This document shows, piece after piece, positions 1 to 6,958 of a stretch of DNA of 17,423 bases. The translations under genes and the position numbers were made by a program. The notes beneath the pieces were generated by a model. The model ran no database searches. It was given only the letters and a program-made list of their open reading frames with translations, and was not told the DNA's origin. The stretch's first letter is position 1, and every line of letters begins with the position of its first letter. This DNA comes from Clostridium sp. CAG:632 (GTDB taxonomy: Bacteria > Bacillota > Clostridia > Lachnospirales > Lachnospiraceae): positions 271,203 to 288,625 of the forward strand of contig HF991369.1 in assembly GCA_000431515.1 (NCBI GenBank), read 5' to 3'.

Positions 1-9
1 CTGTAAATC

Positions 10-1125
10 CTATTTTTCTGTTTCTTCGATCCCGTAAAACTCCCGGATCTTATCTAACCGGGCGGTCATGTTCTCAAACAGCAGATCGATCAGGGTCAGT
101 GCGACCATTGCTTCCACAACTACCACGGCCCGCGGTACAACGATCGGGTCATGCCGTCCTTTGATCGATACCGTAATATCCTCACCTGATTTATTGACGG
201 TACTCTGCTCATGAAGAATCGATGGTGTCGGCTTAAAAGCAGCCCGGATAACGATCGGTGCCCCATCAGTGATGCCGCCTAACGTACCACCGGCATGATT
301 GCTCAGCTTCGCAACCGTACCGTCCTTCATTACAAATCCATCATTATTCTCGGAACCGATTGCCTTTGCCACAGCCATGCCGTCTCCGATTTCAAATCCT
401 TTTACGGCGCCGATCGACACGATTGCCTTTGCAAGATTCGCATCCAACTTATCAAATACCGGTTCTCCGATTCCTGCCGGCACACCGGTCACAATACACT
501 CTGCCATTCCACCGGAGGAATCATGTCCTTTCATAACACTCTCCAGATATGCCTCTGCCTGCGCTGCAGCCTCTGCATCCGGCATTGCCAGTGCATTTTT
601 CTGAATTTCATTTCTGTCAAACCGCTGATAATCAATCTCTACCGGCCCGATTGCCTTCGTGTAGGTCAGGATTTCGATTCCAAACTGCTTTAACAGCTTG
701 GCTGCAATCGCTCCTGCCGCAACCCTTGCTATCGTCTCTCGTGCAGATGATCTGCCACCACCGCGATAATCCCGGAATCCGTATTTCACATCAAAGGTAT
801 AATCCGCATGTCCCGGTCTGTAATATCCGGCGATCTCACTGTAATCTCCGGAGCGCTGGGTATAATTCATAACTACCATGGAAATCGGTGTTCCAGTCGT
901 CTTTCCCTCAAACACACCTGAAAGAATCTCCACGCGGTCATCCTCTTTTCTCGGAGTTGTAAACCTCGACTGTCCCGGCTTTCTCCGATTCAGATATACC
1001 TGAATGTCTTCCTCAGAAAGCTCCAGTCCGGCAGGACATCCATCTACTACAACACCGACACCCTTTCCGTGCGATTCTCCCCAGGTAGATACCCGAAACA
1101 GTTTTCCATATATTGATCCTGCCAT
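10..1125 (-). CDS. aroC: Chorismate synthase
   Basis: Last step of the shikimate pathway: removes phosphate from 5-enolpyruvylshikimate-3-phosphate to give chorismate, using reduced FMN, in the cytosol. The 371-residue protein has normal family length. The signature blocks are visible: GESHGKGVGVVVDGCPAG near residues 17-34, GGGRSSARETIARVAAGA near 122-139, GGTLGGITDGAPI near 279-291 and GRHDPIVVPRAV near 323-334. The ATG start is preceded by GGGAGGAATCAGG, a good ribosome binding site. It lies 31 bases downstream of apt and is the last gene in the window on this strand; its terminator would lie beyond base 1. The chemistry is unrelated to apt and metA next door, so the grouping is probably only co-transcription of housekeeping genes. 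The identification is secure. Confidence 0.97.
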   Translation of the reverse strand: MAGSIYGKLFRVSTWGESHGKGVGVVVDGCPAGLELSEEDIQVYLNRRKPGQSRFTTPRKEDDRVEILSGVFEGKTTGTPISMVVMNYTQRSGDYSEIAGYYRPGHADYTFDVKYGFRDYRGGGRSSARETIARVAAGAIAAKLLKQFGIEILTYTKAIGPVEIDYQRFDRNEIQKNALAMPDAEAAAQAEAYLESVMKGHDSSGGMAECIVTGVPAGIGEPVFDKLDANLAKAIVSIGAVKGFEIGDGMAVAKAIGSENNDGFVMKDGTVAKLSNHAGGTLGGITDGAPIVIRAAFKPTPSILHEQSTVNKSGEDITVSIKGRHDPIVVPRAVVVVEAMVALTLIDLLFENMTARLDKIREFYGIEETEK

Positions 1126-1156
1126 CCTGATTCCTCCCGCATTTCTCTTATGTTGA

Positions 1157-1681
1157 TTATTTTCCTTCGTACTTGATCACAGATGCCACATCATAGCCCT
1201 TCAGTGCATCTCTGCCCTTTAAGCCGGCCAGCTCCATCAGGAAAATGATCTTAACAACCTCACCGCCCAGCTCTTCTACCAGCTCTGCGGCAGCCTTCAT
1301 CGTACCTCCGGTTGCGATCAGATCATCGACCAGAACTACCTTCTGTCCCGGCTTGATCGCATCCTTGTGCATCTCGATCACAGCCTTTCCATACTCCAGA
1401 TCGTATTCCTTGGATACGGTCTCTCTCGGAAGCTTTCCCTTCTTCCGTACCAGTACAAATGGTTTATGAAGATTATATGCGATCGGCATACCGAAAATAA
1501 ATCCTCTGGATTCTGTTCCGATCAGCACATCAAACTCTACATCCTTTAACAGATCCTGCAGACTGTTAATTGCCAGCTGCAGTCCGTCTGCATCCTGCAA
1601 TACACTTGTTACATCCCGGAACATAATTCCAGGCTCCGGAAAGTCCGGAATTGTTACAACGTAATCCTCTAACTTTTTCAT
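1157..1681 (-). CDS. apt: Adenine phosphoribosyltransferase
   Basis: Purine salvage enzyme that joins adenine and PRPP to form AMP in the cytosol. The 174-residue length is typical. The N-terminus (DFPEPGIMFRDVT) is the characteristic APT hood region, GTESRGFIFG near residues 55-64 is conserved in APTs, and the PRPP-binding loop VVLVDDLIATGGT lies near 115-127. These together separate it from xanthine or hypoxanthine phosphoribosyltransferases. Its ATG begins two bases after the metA stop codon, so translation is probably coupled to metA; the ribosome binding site (AAGGAGCGGTAG) lies over the metA stop. aroC follows after 31 bases. No purine riboswitch is visible upstream, as expected for an internal operon gene. 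Confidence 0.96.
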   Translation of the reverse strand: MKKLEDYVVTIPDFPEPGIMFRDVTSVLQDADGLQLAINSLQDLLKDVEFDVLIGTESRGFIFGMPIAYNLHKPFVLVRKKGKLPRETVSKEYDLEYGKAVIEMHKDAIKPGQKVVLVDDLIATGGTMKAAAELVEELGGEVVKIIFLMELAGLKGRDALKGYDVASVIKYEGK

Positions 1682-1683
1682 TT

Positions 1684-2625
1684 CTACCGCTCCTTATATT
1701 GGTTATTTCCATCCCGATCTGACCAGTCATATGGGGTATCCTGATATACATAGTAGTTCAGCCAGTTCGCATACAATGTATTGGCATGGCATCTCCAGGA
1801 TTTAACCGGCGGATTCTCCGGGTTATCGTCCGGATAGTAATTATGCGGAATCTGCGGCTCCAGTCCCCGTCCCACATCCCGCTTATATTCGAGATCCAGT
1901 GTCATGGTATCATACTCCGGATGTCCGGTCACAAATATATTCTTTCCGCCATCTCCAATGATCAGATATGGCCCGGTCTCATTCGAATCTGCCACGATCT
2001 CCAGATGCTCATTCGCCTGAACATCCTCTCTGCGTACGCCTGTATACCGTGACTGCGGTACAAAAAATGAATCATCAAACCCACGTACCAGCGGAGTCTT
2101 CTTATGGAATGTGTAATGCTTATATACACCGGATATCTTCTCCGGCAGCAAGATCTTCGGAATCCCATATCGATAATAAAGTCCTGCCTGTGCCCCCCAG
2201 CAGATATGCAGGGTAGAGGTTACATTCCGCTCCGACCAGTCCATGATCTCGGTCAGCTCCTTCCAGTACTCTACCTCTTCAAACTTCATCTGCTCCACCG
2301 GTGCCCCGGTAATGATCAGACCATCGTATTTTTTATCCTTAATCTCATCGAATGTCGTATAAAACCGTTCCATATGATTCTTTGCCACATGCTTGGACTC
2401 ATAGGAATCCGTCCGGATCAGTGTGATATTTACCTGTAACGGAGTATTAGATAAGCTGCGCATCAGCTGAAGCTCCGTATCCTCCTTTAACGGCATCAGA
2501 TTCAAAATCAGAATCGAAAGTGGCCGGATCTCCTGACTCATTGCGCGGGATTCGTCCATCACGAATATATTTTCTGCCTCTAATATCTTCTTTACCGGTA
2601 AATCATTTGCTATTCTTATTGGCAT
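1684..2625 (-). CDS. metA: Homoserine O-acetyltransferase (MetA type)
   Basis: Activates homoserine for methionine synthesis. The 313-residue protein belongs to the MetA (HTS) family. The catalytic cysteine is Cys142 in HICWGAQAG, the catalytic histidine His235 and Glu237 are in VTGHPEYD. Position 111, which sets acyl-donor choice in this family, is Glu (TGAPVEQMKF). From published work on Bacillus MetA, Glu here favours acetyl-CoA, whereas E. coli has Gly and uses succinyl-CoA; acetyl transfer is therefore inferred. The ATG has an AAGGAAGGA ribosome binding site. A plausible promoter sits just upstream (2661-2689), and the short leader leaves no room for a SAM riboswitch or T-box. It may be the first gene of a metA-apt-aroC unit following ligA. 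Confidence 0.95.
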   Translation of the reverse strand: MPIRIANDLPVKKILEAENIFVMDESRAMSQEIRPLSILILNLMPLKEDTELQLMRSLSNTPLQVNITLIRTDSYESKHVAKNHMERFYTTFDEIKDKKYDGLIITGAPVEQMKFEEVEYWKELTEIMDWSERNVTSTLHICWGAQAGLYYRYGIPKILLPEKISGVYKHYTFHKKTPLVRGFDDSFFVPQSRYTGVRREDVQANEHLEIVADSNETGPYLIIGDGGKNIFVTGHPEYDTMTLDLEYKRDVGRGLEPQIPHNYYPDDNPENPPVKSWRCHANTLYANWLNYYVYQDTPYDWSDRDGNNQYKER

Positions 2626-2660
2626 AGTTATTTCCTTCCTTCTTACCTGTGTCCTTCTGT

Positions 2661-2689
2661 ATCTTACTATTTCTTCCCGGTTTCTTCAA
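2661..2689 (-). promoter_or_regulatory. Putative sigma-A promoter upstream of metA
   Basis: Read on the minus strand, TTGAAG (2689-2684) and TAAGAT (2666-2661) are separated by exactly 17 bases, about 36 bases upstream of the metA ATG. Each box matches four of six consensus positions. It lies in the 85-base gap between the ligA stop and metA, which is AG-rich on this strand and has no obvious terminator hairpin, so metA-apt-aroC may also be reached by readthrough from ligA. Confidence 0.42.
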
Positions 2690-2710
2690 GTCCCTGTCAG
2701 ACAGAATCTG

Positions 2711-4669
2711 CTAGTCCTCCAGCATTTTCAGGAATTCTTCCTCTGAAATAATCGGGATTCCAAGCTCCTTTGCCTTTTTATTCTTAGATGAGTTGGAGGT
2801 CACATCATTATTGATCAGGTAATTGGTCTTGGATGTCACAGAGCCGGTCACCTTTCCGCCTCTCGCCTCGATCACTGCCTTTACCTCATCCCGGTTTGCA
2901 AAATGGTTCACACTTCCGGTCACTACGAAATTCACGCCTGCAAAGCTCTGTGGCTGTTCTTCGCCCTCTGCCTGCACGAAATGAATCTCCTTTAACAGCT
3001 CATCAATCCTCTTCTCATTCTCCGGATTGGCAAAATATGCTACGAAAGATTCTGCAATAATCTGACCGATTCCCTCGATTTCCACCAGCTCCTCGGTGGT
3101 CGCATGCCGGATTGCATCCAGATCATTACGAAAATACTTGCAGATCAGCTTTGCTGTGGCACTGCCGATATTCATGATTCCAAGTCCGTATAACAGCCGG
3201 TCCACAGTCGTTTCTCTGGATGCTTCTATCGACTTCTGAAGATTCTCGTAGGATTTATCACCAAACCCATCCATAACCACGATCTGCATCCGATATGGCT
3301 CCAGCCGGTAAATGTCATACAGTTCCTCCAGAAAACCTTCTTCTATAAACTTCTCCAGTGTTGCTTCTGATAATCCATCGATATTCATTGCATTTCTGGA
3401 TACAAAATGACTGAACAGCTTTAATTTCTTCGCACTGCAGAACTCGTTCGTACAATATAGTGCCCGCACATCATTGACCTGCCGGATCTCCGTCGGTGCG
3501 CCGCACGCCGGACAGTGCTTCGGGATCTCAATCCCGCCGCTTCTCGTATGATTCTCCGCCACCTGCGGAATGATCATATTGGCCTTAAACACACTGATCT
3601 CATCACCGATTCCCAGCTCAAAGCTCTCCAAAATACTGATATTATGCATGCTGGCCCGGCTGACAGAGGTGCCCTCCAGTTCCACAGGATCGAATACCGC
3701 CACCGGATTGATCAGTCCGGTTCTGGACGGACTCCATTCGATATAACGCAGGTGTGTAACCGCCAGTTCATCTGCCCATTTAAATGCAATGGAATCTCTT
3801 GGATACTTCGCCGTTGTTCCAAGACTTCTGCCATATGCAATATCATTATAGAGCAGCACCAGTCCATCAGAAGGAAAATCATTCGTCTCAATCCGTCCGG
3901 CAAATGCCTGCACCGCATCCCGGATAGATGCCTGATTTACCCGCTGGTATTCTACTACTTCAAATCCCATCTGTCCCAGCCACCGGAACCGTTCCTCCAT
4001 AGAATTATGGAAGTCCACATCCGCTACCTCCACCAGATTAAATGCAAAGAAATACACATTTCGTTCTGCTGTGATCCGGCTGTTCAACTGACGTACCGTA
4101 CCACTGCACAGATTTCGCGGATTCTTATATTTTGCCTCTACATCCTCGATTGTCTCATTGATCCGCGCAAAGTCAGAATATTTGATCACAGCCTCTCCAC
4201 GGACAACCAGCTCGCCGGTATATGGGATCCTGCCCGGTATATTCTTAAACGTCCTGGCATTGTTGGTAATTACCTCTCCGATCTCACCATTTCCTCTGGT
4301 GACTGCCTTTTCAAGCACTCCGTTCCGATAGGTCAATACCACGGTCAGTCCATCCATCTTCCAGGACAGTAAGCCGTCCTGATCTCCAAGCCAGGCTGCC
4401 AGTTCCTCTACATCCTTTGTTTTGTTCAGAGAAAGCATCGGAGAACTGTGTTCCTCTTTTACCAGCTCACTGACCACCTCATATCCGACATGAATCGTCG
4501 GACTGTCTGCCAGTGTGATTCCTGTCTCCTGCTCCAGTGCACATAACTCATCATATAATTCATCATATTCCCGGTTACTCATAATTTCCCGGTCTTCCTG
4601 ATAATAAGCCCGTCCCGCTTTATTAAGCAGTGCTACCAGCTCTTTCATACGTCTGATCAATTCTTCCAT
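2711..4669 (-). CDS. ligA: NAD+-dependent DNA ligase, divergent LigA subtype
   Basis: Seals nicks in duplex DNA using NAD+. All LigA domains appear in order: Ia near residues 1-75, adenylation domain with the active-site lysine in WKMDG (Lys104 from the ATG), OB fold, a four-cysteine zinc finger (CPAC...CTNEFC), helix-hairpin-helix repeats, and a C-terminal BRCT domain. About 652 residues is near family length. Several usually invariant positions differ: TRGNG for TRGDG, IGEVIT for GEDVT, DGLVLL for DGVVIK in nucleotidyltransferase motif IV, and KANMIIP for AGDVIP. Motif V (AFKW) keeps its lysine. I recall similar LigAs from other Lachnospiraceae but could not check. An in-frame GTG at 4678 overlaps the upstream stop as GTGA; I prefer the ATG at 4669, which has GGGTGAG just upstream. 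Confidence 0.9.
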   Translation of the reverse strand: MEELIRRMKELVALLNKAGRAYYQEDREIMSNREYDELYDELCALEQETGITLADSPTIHVGYEVVSELVKEEHSSPMLSLNKTKDVEELAAWLGDQDGLLSWKMDGLTVVLTYRNGVLEKAVTRGNGEIGEVITNNARTFKNIPGRIPYTGELVVRGEAVIKYSDFARINETIEDVEAKYKNPRNLCSGTVRQLNSRITAERNVYFFAFNLVEVADVDFHNSMEERFRWLGQMGFEVVEYQRVNQASIRDAVQAFAGRIETNDFPSDGLVLLYNDIAYGRSLGTTAKYPRDSIAFKWADELAVTHLRYIEWSPSRTGLINPVAVFDPVELEGTSVSRASMHNISILESFELGIGDEISVFKANMIIPQVAENHTRSGGIEIPKHCPACGAPTEIRQVNDVRALYCTNEFCSAKKLKLFSHFVSRNAMNIDGLSEATLEKFIEEGFLEELYDIYRLEPYRMQIVVMDGFGDKSYENLQKSIEASRETTVDRLLYGLGIMNIGSATAKLICKYFRNDLDAIRHATTEELVEIEGIGQIIAESFVAYFANPENEKRIDELLKEIHFVQAEGEEQPQSFAGVNFVVTGSVNHFANRDEVKAVIEARGGKVTGSVTSKTNYLINNDVTSNSSKNKKAKELGIPIISEEEFLKMLED

Positions 4670-4674
4670 ACTAC

Positions 4675-5388
4675 TCACCCATTCTTCCGCAATCGCTCAT
4701 ATAGTTGCTTTAATTCCCGTTCTTCCAGTTTCCGGTATTGTCCGACCGGCAGATCTCCAAGCTCAATATTCATGACCCGGATTCTCCGGAGTCGTTTCAC
4801 ACGATATCCGCAAGCCTCACACATCCGGCGGATCTGCCGGTTCAGTCCCTGTGTCAGAATAATCCGGAAGCTACGGTTGCCCGTCTGTATGATCTTACAC
4901 GGTCTCGTAACGGTTCCAAGAATCCGCACCCCATGCTCCATCTTCTGTATAAAGTCTCCGGTAATCGGCTGATTTACCCAGACCTCGTATTCCTTTTCAT
5001 GATAATTCCTGCTCCGGCTGATCTCATTGACCAGCTCTCCGTCATTCGTCATCAGCAGCAGTCCTTCAGAATCCTTATCCAGCCGTCCGACATAATATAA
5101 CTGCATTGGATAATTCAGATATTCCTGAACCGTCTCTGCTCCCTGTCCATTGGCTGAGCACACCAGCCCCCGCGGTTTATGAAAAGCAAGCACTACCTTA
5201 TGTTCCTGCAAATGAATCTCCCTGCCACGGACCGTCACCTTATCTCCCGTCTGCACTCTGGTTCCGGCTTCTGCAGGAACTCCGTTTACTTGAACCTGTC
5301 CATCAGCAATCCAAACATCTGCTGTCCTCCTGGAACAAACGCCTGCCTGACTTAAATATTTATTAATCCGTATTGCTTCCTGCTCCAT
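4675..5388 (-). CDS. rluF: 23S rRNA pseudouridine synthase, RluF/RsuA family
   Basis: Isomerises a specific uridine in rRNA to pseudouridine. The N-terminal S4 RNA-binding domain (IRINKYLSQAGVCSRR, residues 6-21) is followed by the catalytic block VGRLDKDSEGLLLMTNDG with catalytic Asp104, and by QGLNRQIRRMCE, which resembles RluF more than RluB or RsuA. The target is therefore probably 23S U2604, but the exact site is an inference. The reading frame is open to a TTG at 5451, but that extension translates straight through a terminator hairpin. The ATG at 5388 is preceded by GGAGGAG at ideal spacing and gives the family N-terminus (237 residues). The stop overlaps a possible ligA GTG start, so the two genes are probably translated in tandem. 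Confidence 0.9.
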   Translation of the reverse strand: MEQEAIRINKYLSQAGVCSRRTADVWIADGQVQVNGVPAEAGTRVQTGDKVTVRGREIHLQEHKVVLAFHKPRGLVCSANGQGAETVQEYLNYPMQLYYVGRLDKDSEGLLLMTNDGELVNEISRSRNYHEKEYEVWVNQPITGDFIQKMEHGVRILGTVTRPCKIIQTGNRSFRIILTQGLNRQIRRMCEACGYRVKRLRRIRVMNIELGDLPVGQYRKLEERELKQLYERLRKNG

Positions 5389-5416
5389 CCTGTCTCCTCC
5401 GGTTCTATCCATATTC

Positions 5417-5446
5417 AAAAAGGCAGGCTCTGCCGCCCGCCTTTTT
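5417..5446 (-). terminator. Rho-independent terminator after the membrane-protein gene
   Basis: A 12-position stem with one A/C mismatch (5417-5428 pairing with 5435-5446) and a 6-base loop begins 8 bases past the stop of the 5455-6195 gene. The base of the stem is AAAAAGGC/GCCTTTTT, so the U-run is part of the stem and the element can work in both directions. It separates that gene from rluF; no clear rluF promoter is seen in the short remaining gap, so rluF-ligA may depend on partial readthrough. Confidence 0.82.
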
Positions 5447-5454
5447 GTCAAACG

Positions 5455-6195
5455 CTACTCAGCTGTGCCATTCATCATATCATAAAACGCTTTCAGCGTC
5501 TCATCTGCCTGTGCAGCATCATCGTTATTCTTATTTACCCGGTCCATCAGATCCTTTACATCCGGTTCTTTATTTACCTTATCCAGATACGCTTCAATAT
5601 CGGGATCCGTACTGGATGTATTATCCTGTAGAAAACCACCATACTCGCTAGGTATCAGGTAAAACTGATGCAGGCTTAACGGCTGCGCATTTACGCCCTG
5701 AATCTGTGTATTCATAACCGCATATACTACATAGGAGCCTTCTGACAACCCAGGCTTTGTATAACAGTCAATGTTTGAATATCCTACGATAAACTGTTTC
5801 CGCTTCTGTAACATCTCTTCATTAAACTGACTGGAATCTACCACCATCGTGCCAAGCAGATTAATATCACAGTTGGTCAATGCCTGCATATAATTTTCTA
5901 TAAATGAATTTACCTCAGGATATTCATTTCTGAGAAATTCCGCATCTGACTGTCCCAGCTCTGAACTGCTCTGTTCCTTTTCCGGAACTCCCGCTTGACT
6001 GTCTGTATCTTTTTTCGAAAATGGCTTACAGACTGCAAGAAAAATAACTACCAGAATCATAAATATCAGCCAACCCAGAATCAGCTTTAGATTCGGATTG
6101 ATATAAATCGTTCCTGATTTTGTCTTTATCTCTGTATCCTGCAAATGAATACGGTCAAACTGTTCATTTAACTTTTTCCAAAAATCACTGTGCAT
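5455..6195 (-). CDS. Single-pass membrane protein of unknown function
   Basis: I do not recognise a named family. The 246-residue protein has a polar N-terminus of about 35 residues, one strongly hydrophobic segment at about 36-56 (LKLILGWLIFMILVVIFLAV), then a Lys/Asp/Ser-rich linker to about residue 88. The C-terminal part (about 93-190) mixes helix and strand (VNSFIENYMQALTNCD, then YTKPGLSEGSYVVYAVM), which is reminiscent of NTF2-like extracytoplasmic domains of Firmicute envelope proteins; this is only an impression. Positive charges before the membrane segment suggest N-in, C-out. The tail beyond 200 is acidic. The ATG has a strong AGGAGGAAG ribosome binding site. It has its own promoter (6262-6290) and terminator (5417-5446), so it is monocistronic. 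Confidence 0.8.
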   Translation of the reverse strand: MHSDFWKKLNEQFDRIHLQDTEIKTKSGTIYINPNLKLILGWLIFMILVVIFLAVCKPFSKKDTDSQAGVPEKEQSSSELGQSDAEFLRNEYPEVNSFIENYMQALTNCDINLLGTMVVDSSQFNEEMLQKRKQFIVGYSNIDCYTKPGLSEGSYVVYAVMNTQIQGVNAQPLSLHQFYLIPSEYGGFLQDNTSSTDPDIEAYLDKVNKEPDVKDLMDRVNKNNDDAAQADETLKAFYDMMNGTAE

Positions 6196-6261
6196 AATTC
6201 ATCTTCCTCCTATCAGGCATAGTACATCCGTTTTAACCATGGAATCTTATGCAACATAGCT

Positions 6262-6290
6262 ATTTTAGCAAACCGCAAAATAAAAATCAA
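6262..6290 (-). promoter_or_regulatory. Sigma-A promoter for the membrane-protein gene
   Basis: On the minus strand TTGATT (6290-6285) is followed after 17 bases by TAAAAT (6267-6262), a good sigma-A match, about 67 bases upstream of the start at 6195. Its -35 box lies only 7 bases from the -35 box of the plus-strand tRNA promoter, so polymerase could hardly occupy both at once. Confidence 0.65.
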
Positions 6291-6297
6291 TAAGTGT

Positions 6298-6326
6298 TTG
6301 CACTTTCCAGTATTTTGATGTATAAT
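6298..6326 (+). promoter_or_regulatory. Strong sigma-A promoter for tRNA-Arg
   Basis: TTGCAC (6298-6303), a 17-base spacer, and a perfect TATAAT (6321-6326) place the transcription start near 6333, only a few bases before the mature tRNA 5' end at 6337. The very short leader is normal for a stable RNA gene. Confidence 0.8.
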
Positions 6327-6336
6327 ACTAGTCGAT

Positions 6337-6408
6337 GCACCAGTAGCTCAGTGGATAGAGCACTGGCCTCCGGAGCCAGGTGCGTAGGTTCGATTCCTAT
6401 CTGGTGCA
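6337..6408 (+). tRNA. tRNA-Arg (anticodon CCG)
   Basis: A full cloverleaf can be drawn. The acceptor stem is GCACCAG (6337-6343) with CTGGTGC (6401-6407), discriminator A at 6408. The D-stem is GCTC/GAGC (6346-6349, 6358-6361). The anticodon stem CTGGC/GCCAG (6363-6367, 6375-6379) closes the loop CTCCGGA, giving anticodon CCG at 6370-6372, which reads the arginine codon CGG. The T-arm carries the TTCGATT loop (6389-6395). CCA is not encoded, so it is added after transcription. The gene stands alone with its own promoter and terminator. CGG is common in the neighbouring genes, so this is not a rare-codon tRNA here. Confidence 0.97.
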
Positions 6409-6436
6409 CTTTTTATTGTCGTAAGAATTATATAAG

Positions 6437-6484
6437 AGAACCGCAGCCCCCAGTATTTTCAAGGGTTTGCGGTTCTTTTATTCA
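6437..6484 (+). terminator. Rho-independent terminator after tRNA-Arg
   Basis: AGAACCGCA (6437-6445) pairs with TGCGGTTCT (6468-6476), with further CCC/GGG pairing inside (6447-6449 with 6463-6465), followed by TTTTATTC. It lies about 28 bases beyond the tRNA 3' end and would isolate the tRNA from the plus-strand gene at 6545. Confidence 0.85.
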
Positions 6485-6507
6485 TAATCCTTTATAAAAA
6501 TGCAACG

Positions 6508-6553
6508 AAATGAACTATAAATACGGAGTACAGGATCAAACAAAATGAACTAT
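6508..6553 (+). repeat. Direct repeat AAATGAACTAT and a 12-codon upstream reading frame
   Basis: AAATGAACTAT occurs at 6508-6518 and again at 6543-6553, each time holding an ATG. The first ATG (6510) opens a 12-codon frame ending in TGA at 6546-6548, which overlaps the start of the 6545 gene as ATGA. This could be a translationally coupled leader peptide or a relic of a small duplication of the start region. The first ATG has no convincing ribosome binding site, so I lean to a relic. Confidence 0.35.
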
Positions 6554-6958
6554 TCTATTTACCTGAATACCAAAAAACTGAATCCAAATGATGCCGCTGC
6601 GATTGCTGAATATTCCAAACGATTAAGTGCCTACTGCACTATCAGACTGGTCTGCAAACCCATAAAAGCACTGGAACCGTTTCTGATAAAGCAGAATTTT
6701 TCCGATCATACCTGCTGTTATCAGGTATTGCCCGGCACAGACACATATACCTCCGAAGACTTTGCCGGGAATCTGGATCAACTTGGAATCCATGGTACTT
6801 CCTCTGTTTATTTTTTTATCGGCTATCCGGTATGCATCTCCATGTCTCCGATCCATCTGTCCTCCATGGAACTTTCTACCGGTCTGTCCGGTGTTGTTTT
6901 ATATGAACAGCTCTATCGCAGTTACCGGATTCTGAATCACCAGCCATATCATAAATAA
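6545..6958 (+). CDS. RlmH-family paralog lacking SAM-site motifs but keeping the catalytic tail
   Basis: A 137-residue protein with no obvious full-domain motif, yet clearly related to RlmH (23S rRNA m3-pseudouridine-1915 methyltransferase). AIAEYSKRLSAYC (residues 19-31) matches the N-terminal helix of Clostridia RlmH as I recall it, LGIHGTSSVYFFIG (80-93) matches the strand entering the knot, and YRSYRILNHQPYHK (124-137) is a textbook RlmH C-terminus. Missing are the glycine-rich SAM loop (GYPVC instead of GGSLG-type, 93-97) and the MTFPHQLMR segment (replaced by a shortened STGLSGVVLYEQ). It should not bind SAM on its own. I infer it pairs with the tail-less RlmH encoded opposite. It has a weak AGGA ribosome binding site 9 bases upstream and only a poor promoter candidate. 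A decaying pseudogene is the alternative, but the frame is intact. Confidence 0.72.
   Translation: MNYSIYLNTKKLNPNDAAAIAEYSKRLSAYCTIRLVCKPIKALEPFLIKQNFSDHTCCYQVLPGTDTYTSEDFAGNLDQLGIHGTSSVYFFIGYPVCISMSPIHLSSMELSTGLSGVVLYEQLYRSYRILNHQPYHK

Noticed and set aside
2626..2710. Possible SAM riboswitch or T-box before metA
   Set aside because: Only 85 bases, AG-rich, with no paired stems, no T-box consensus and no terminator hairpin.
3515..4372. 285-codon plus-strand open frame opposite ligA
   Set aside because: Antisense shadow of conserved LigA domains, with a His/Arg/Ile-rich product and no family resemblance.
5389..5451. N-terminal extension of the pseudouridine synthase from a TTG at 5451
   Set aside because: The extension translates through the terminator hairpin of the upstream gene, has no ribosome binding site, and is absent from the family; the ATG at 5388 has a strong one.
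6294..6497. 67-codon plus-strand frame across the tRNA
   Set aside because: It runs through the promoter, tRNA and terminator; the tRNA explains this stretch.
6623..6856. 77-codon minus-strand frame opposite the RlmH tail-donor gene
   Set aside because: The plus-strand frame shows RlmH homology over its length, so the minus frame is a shadow.
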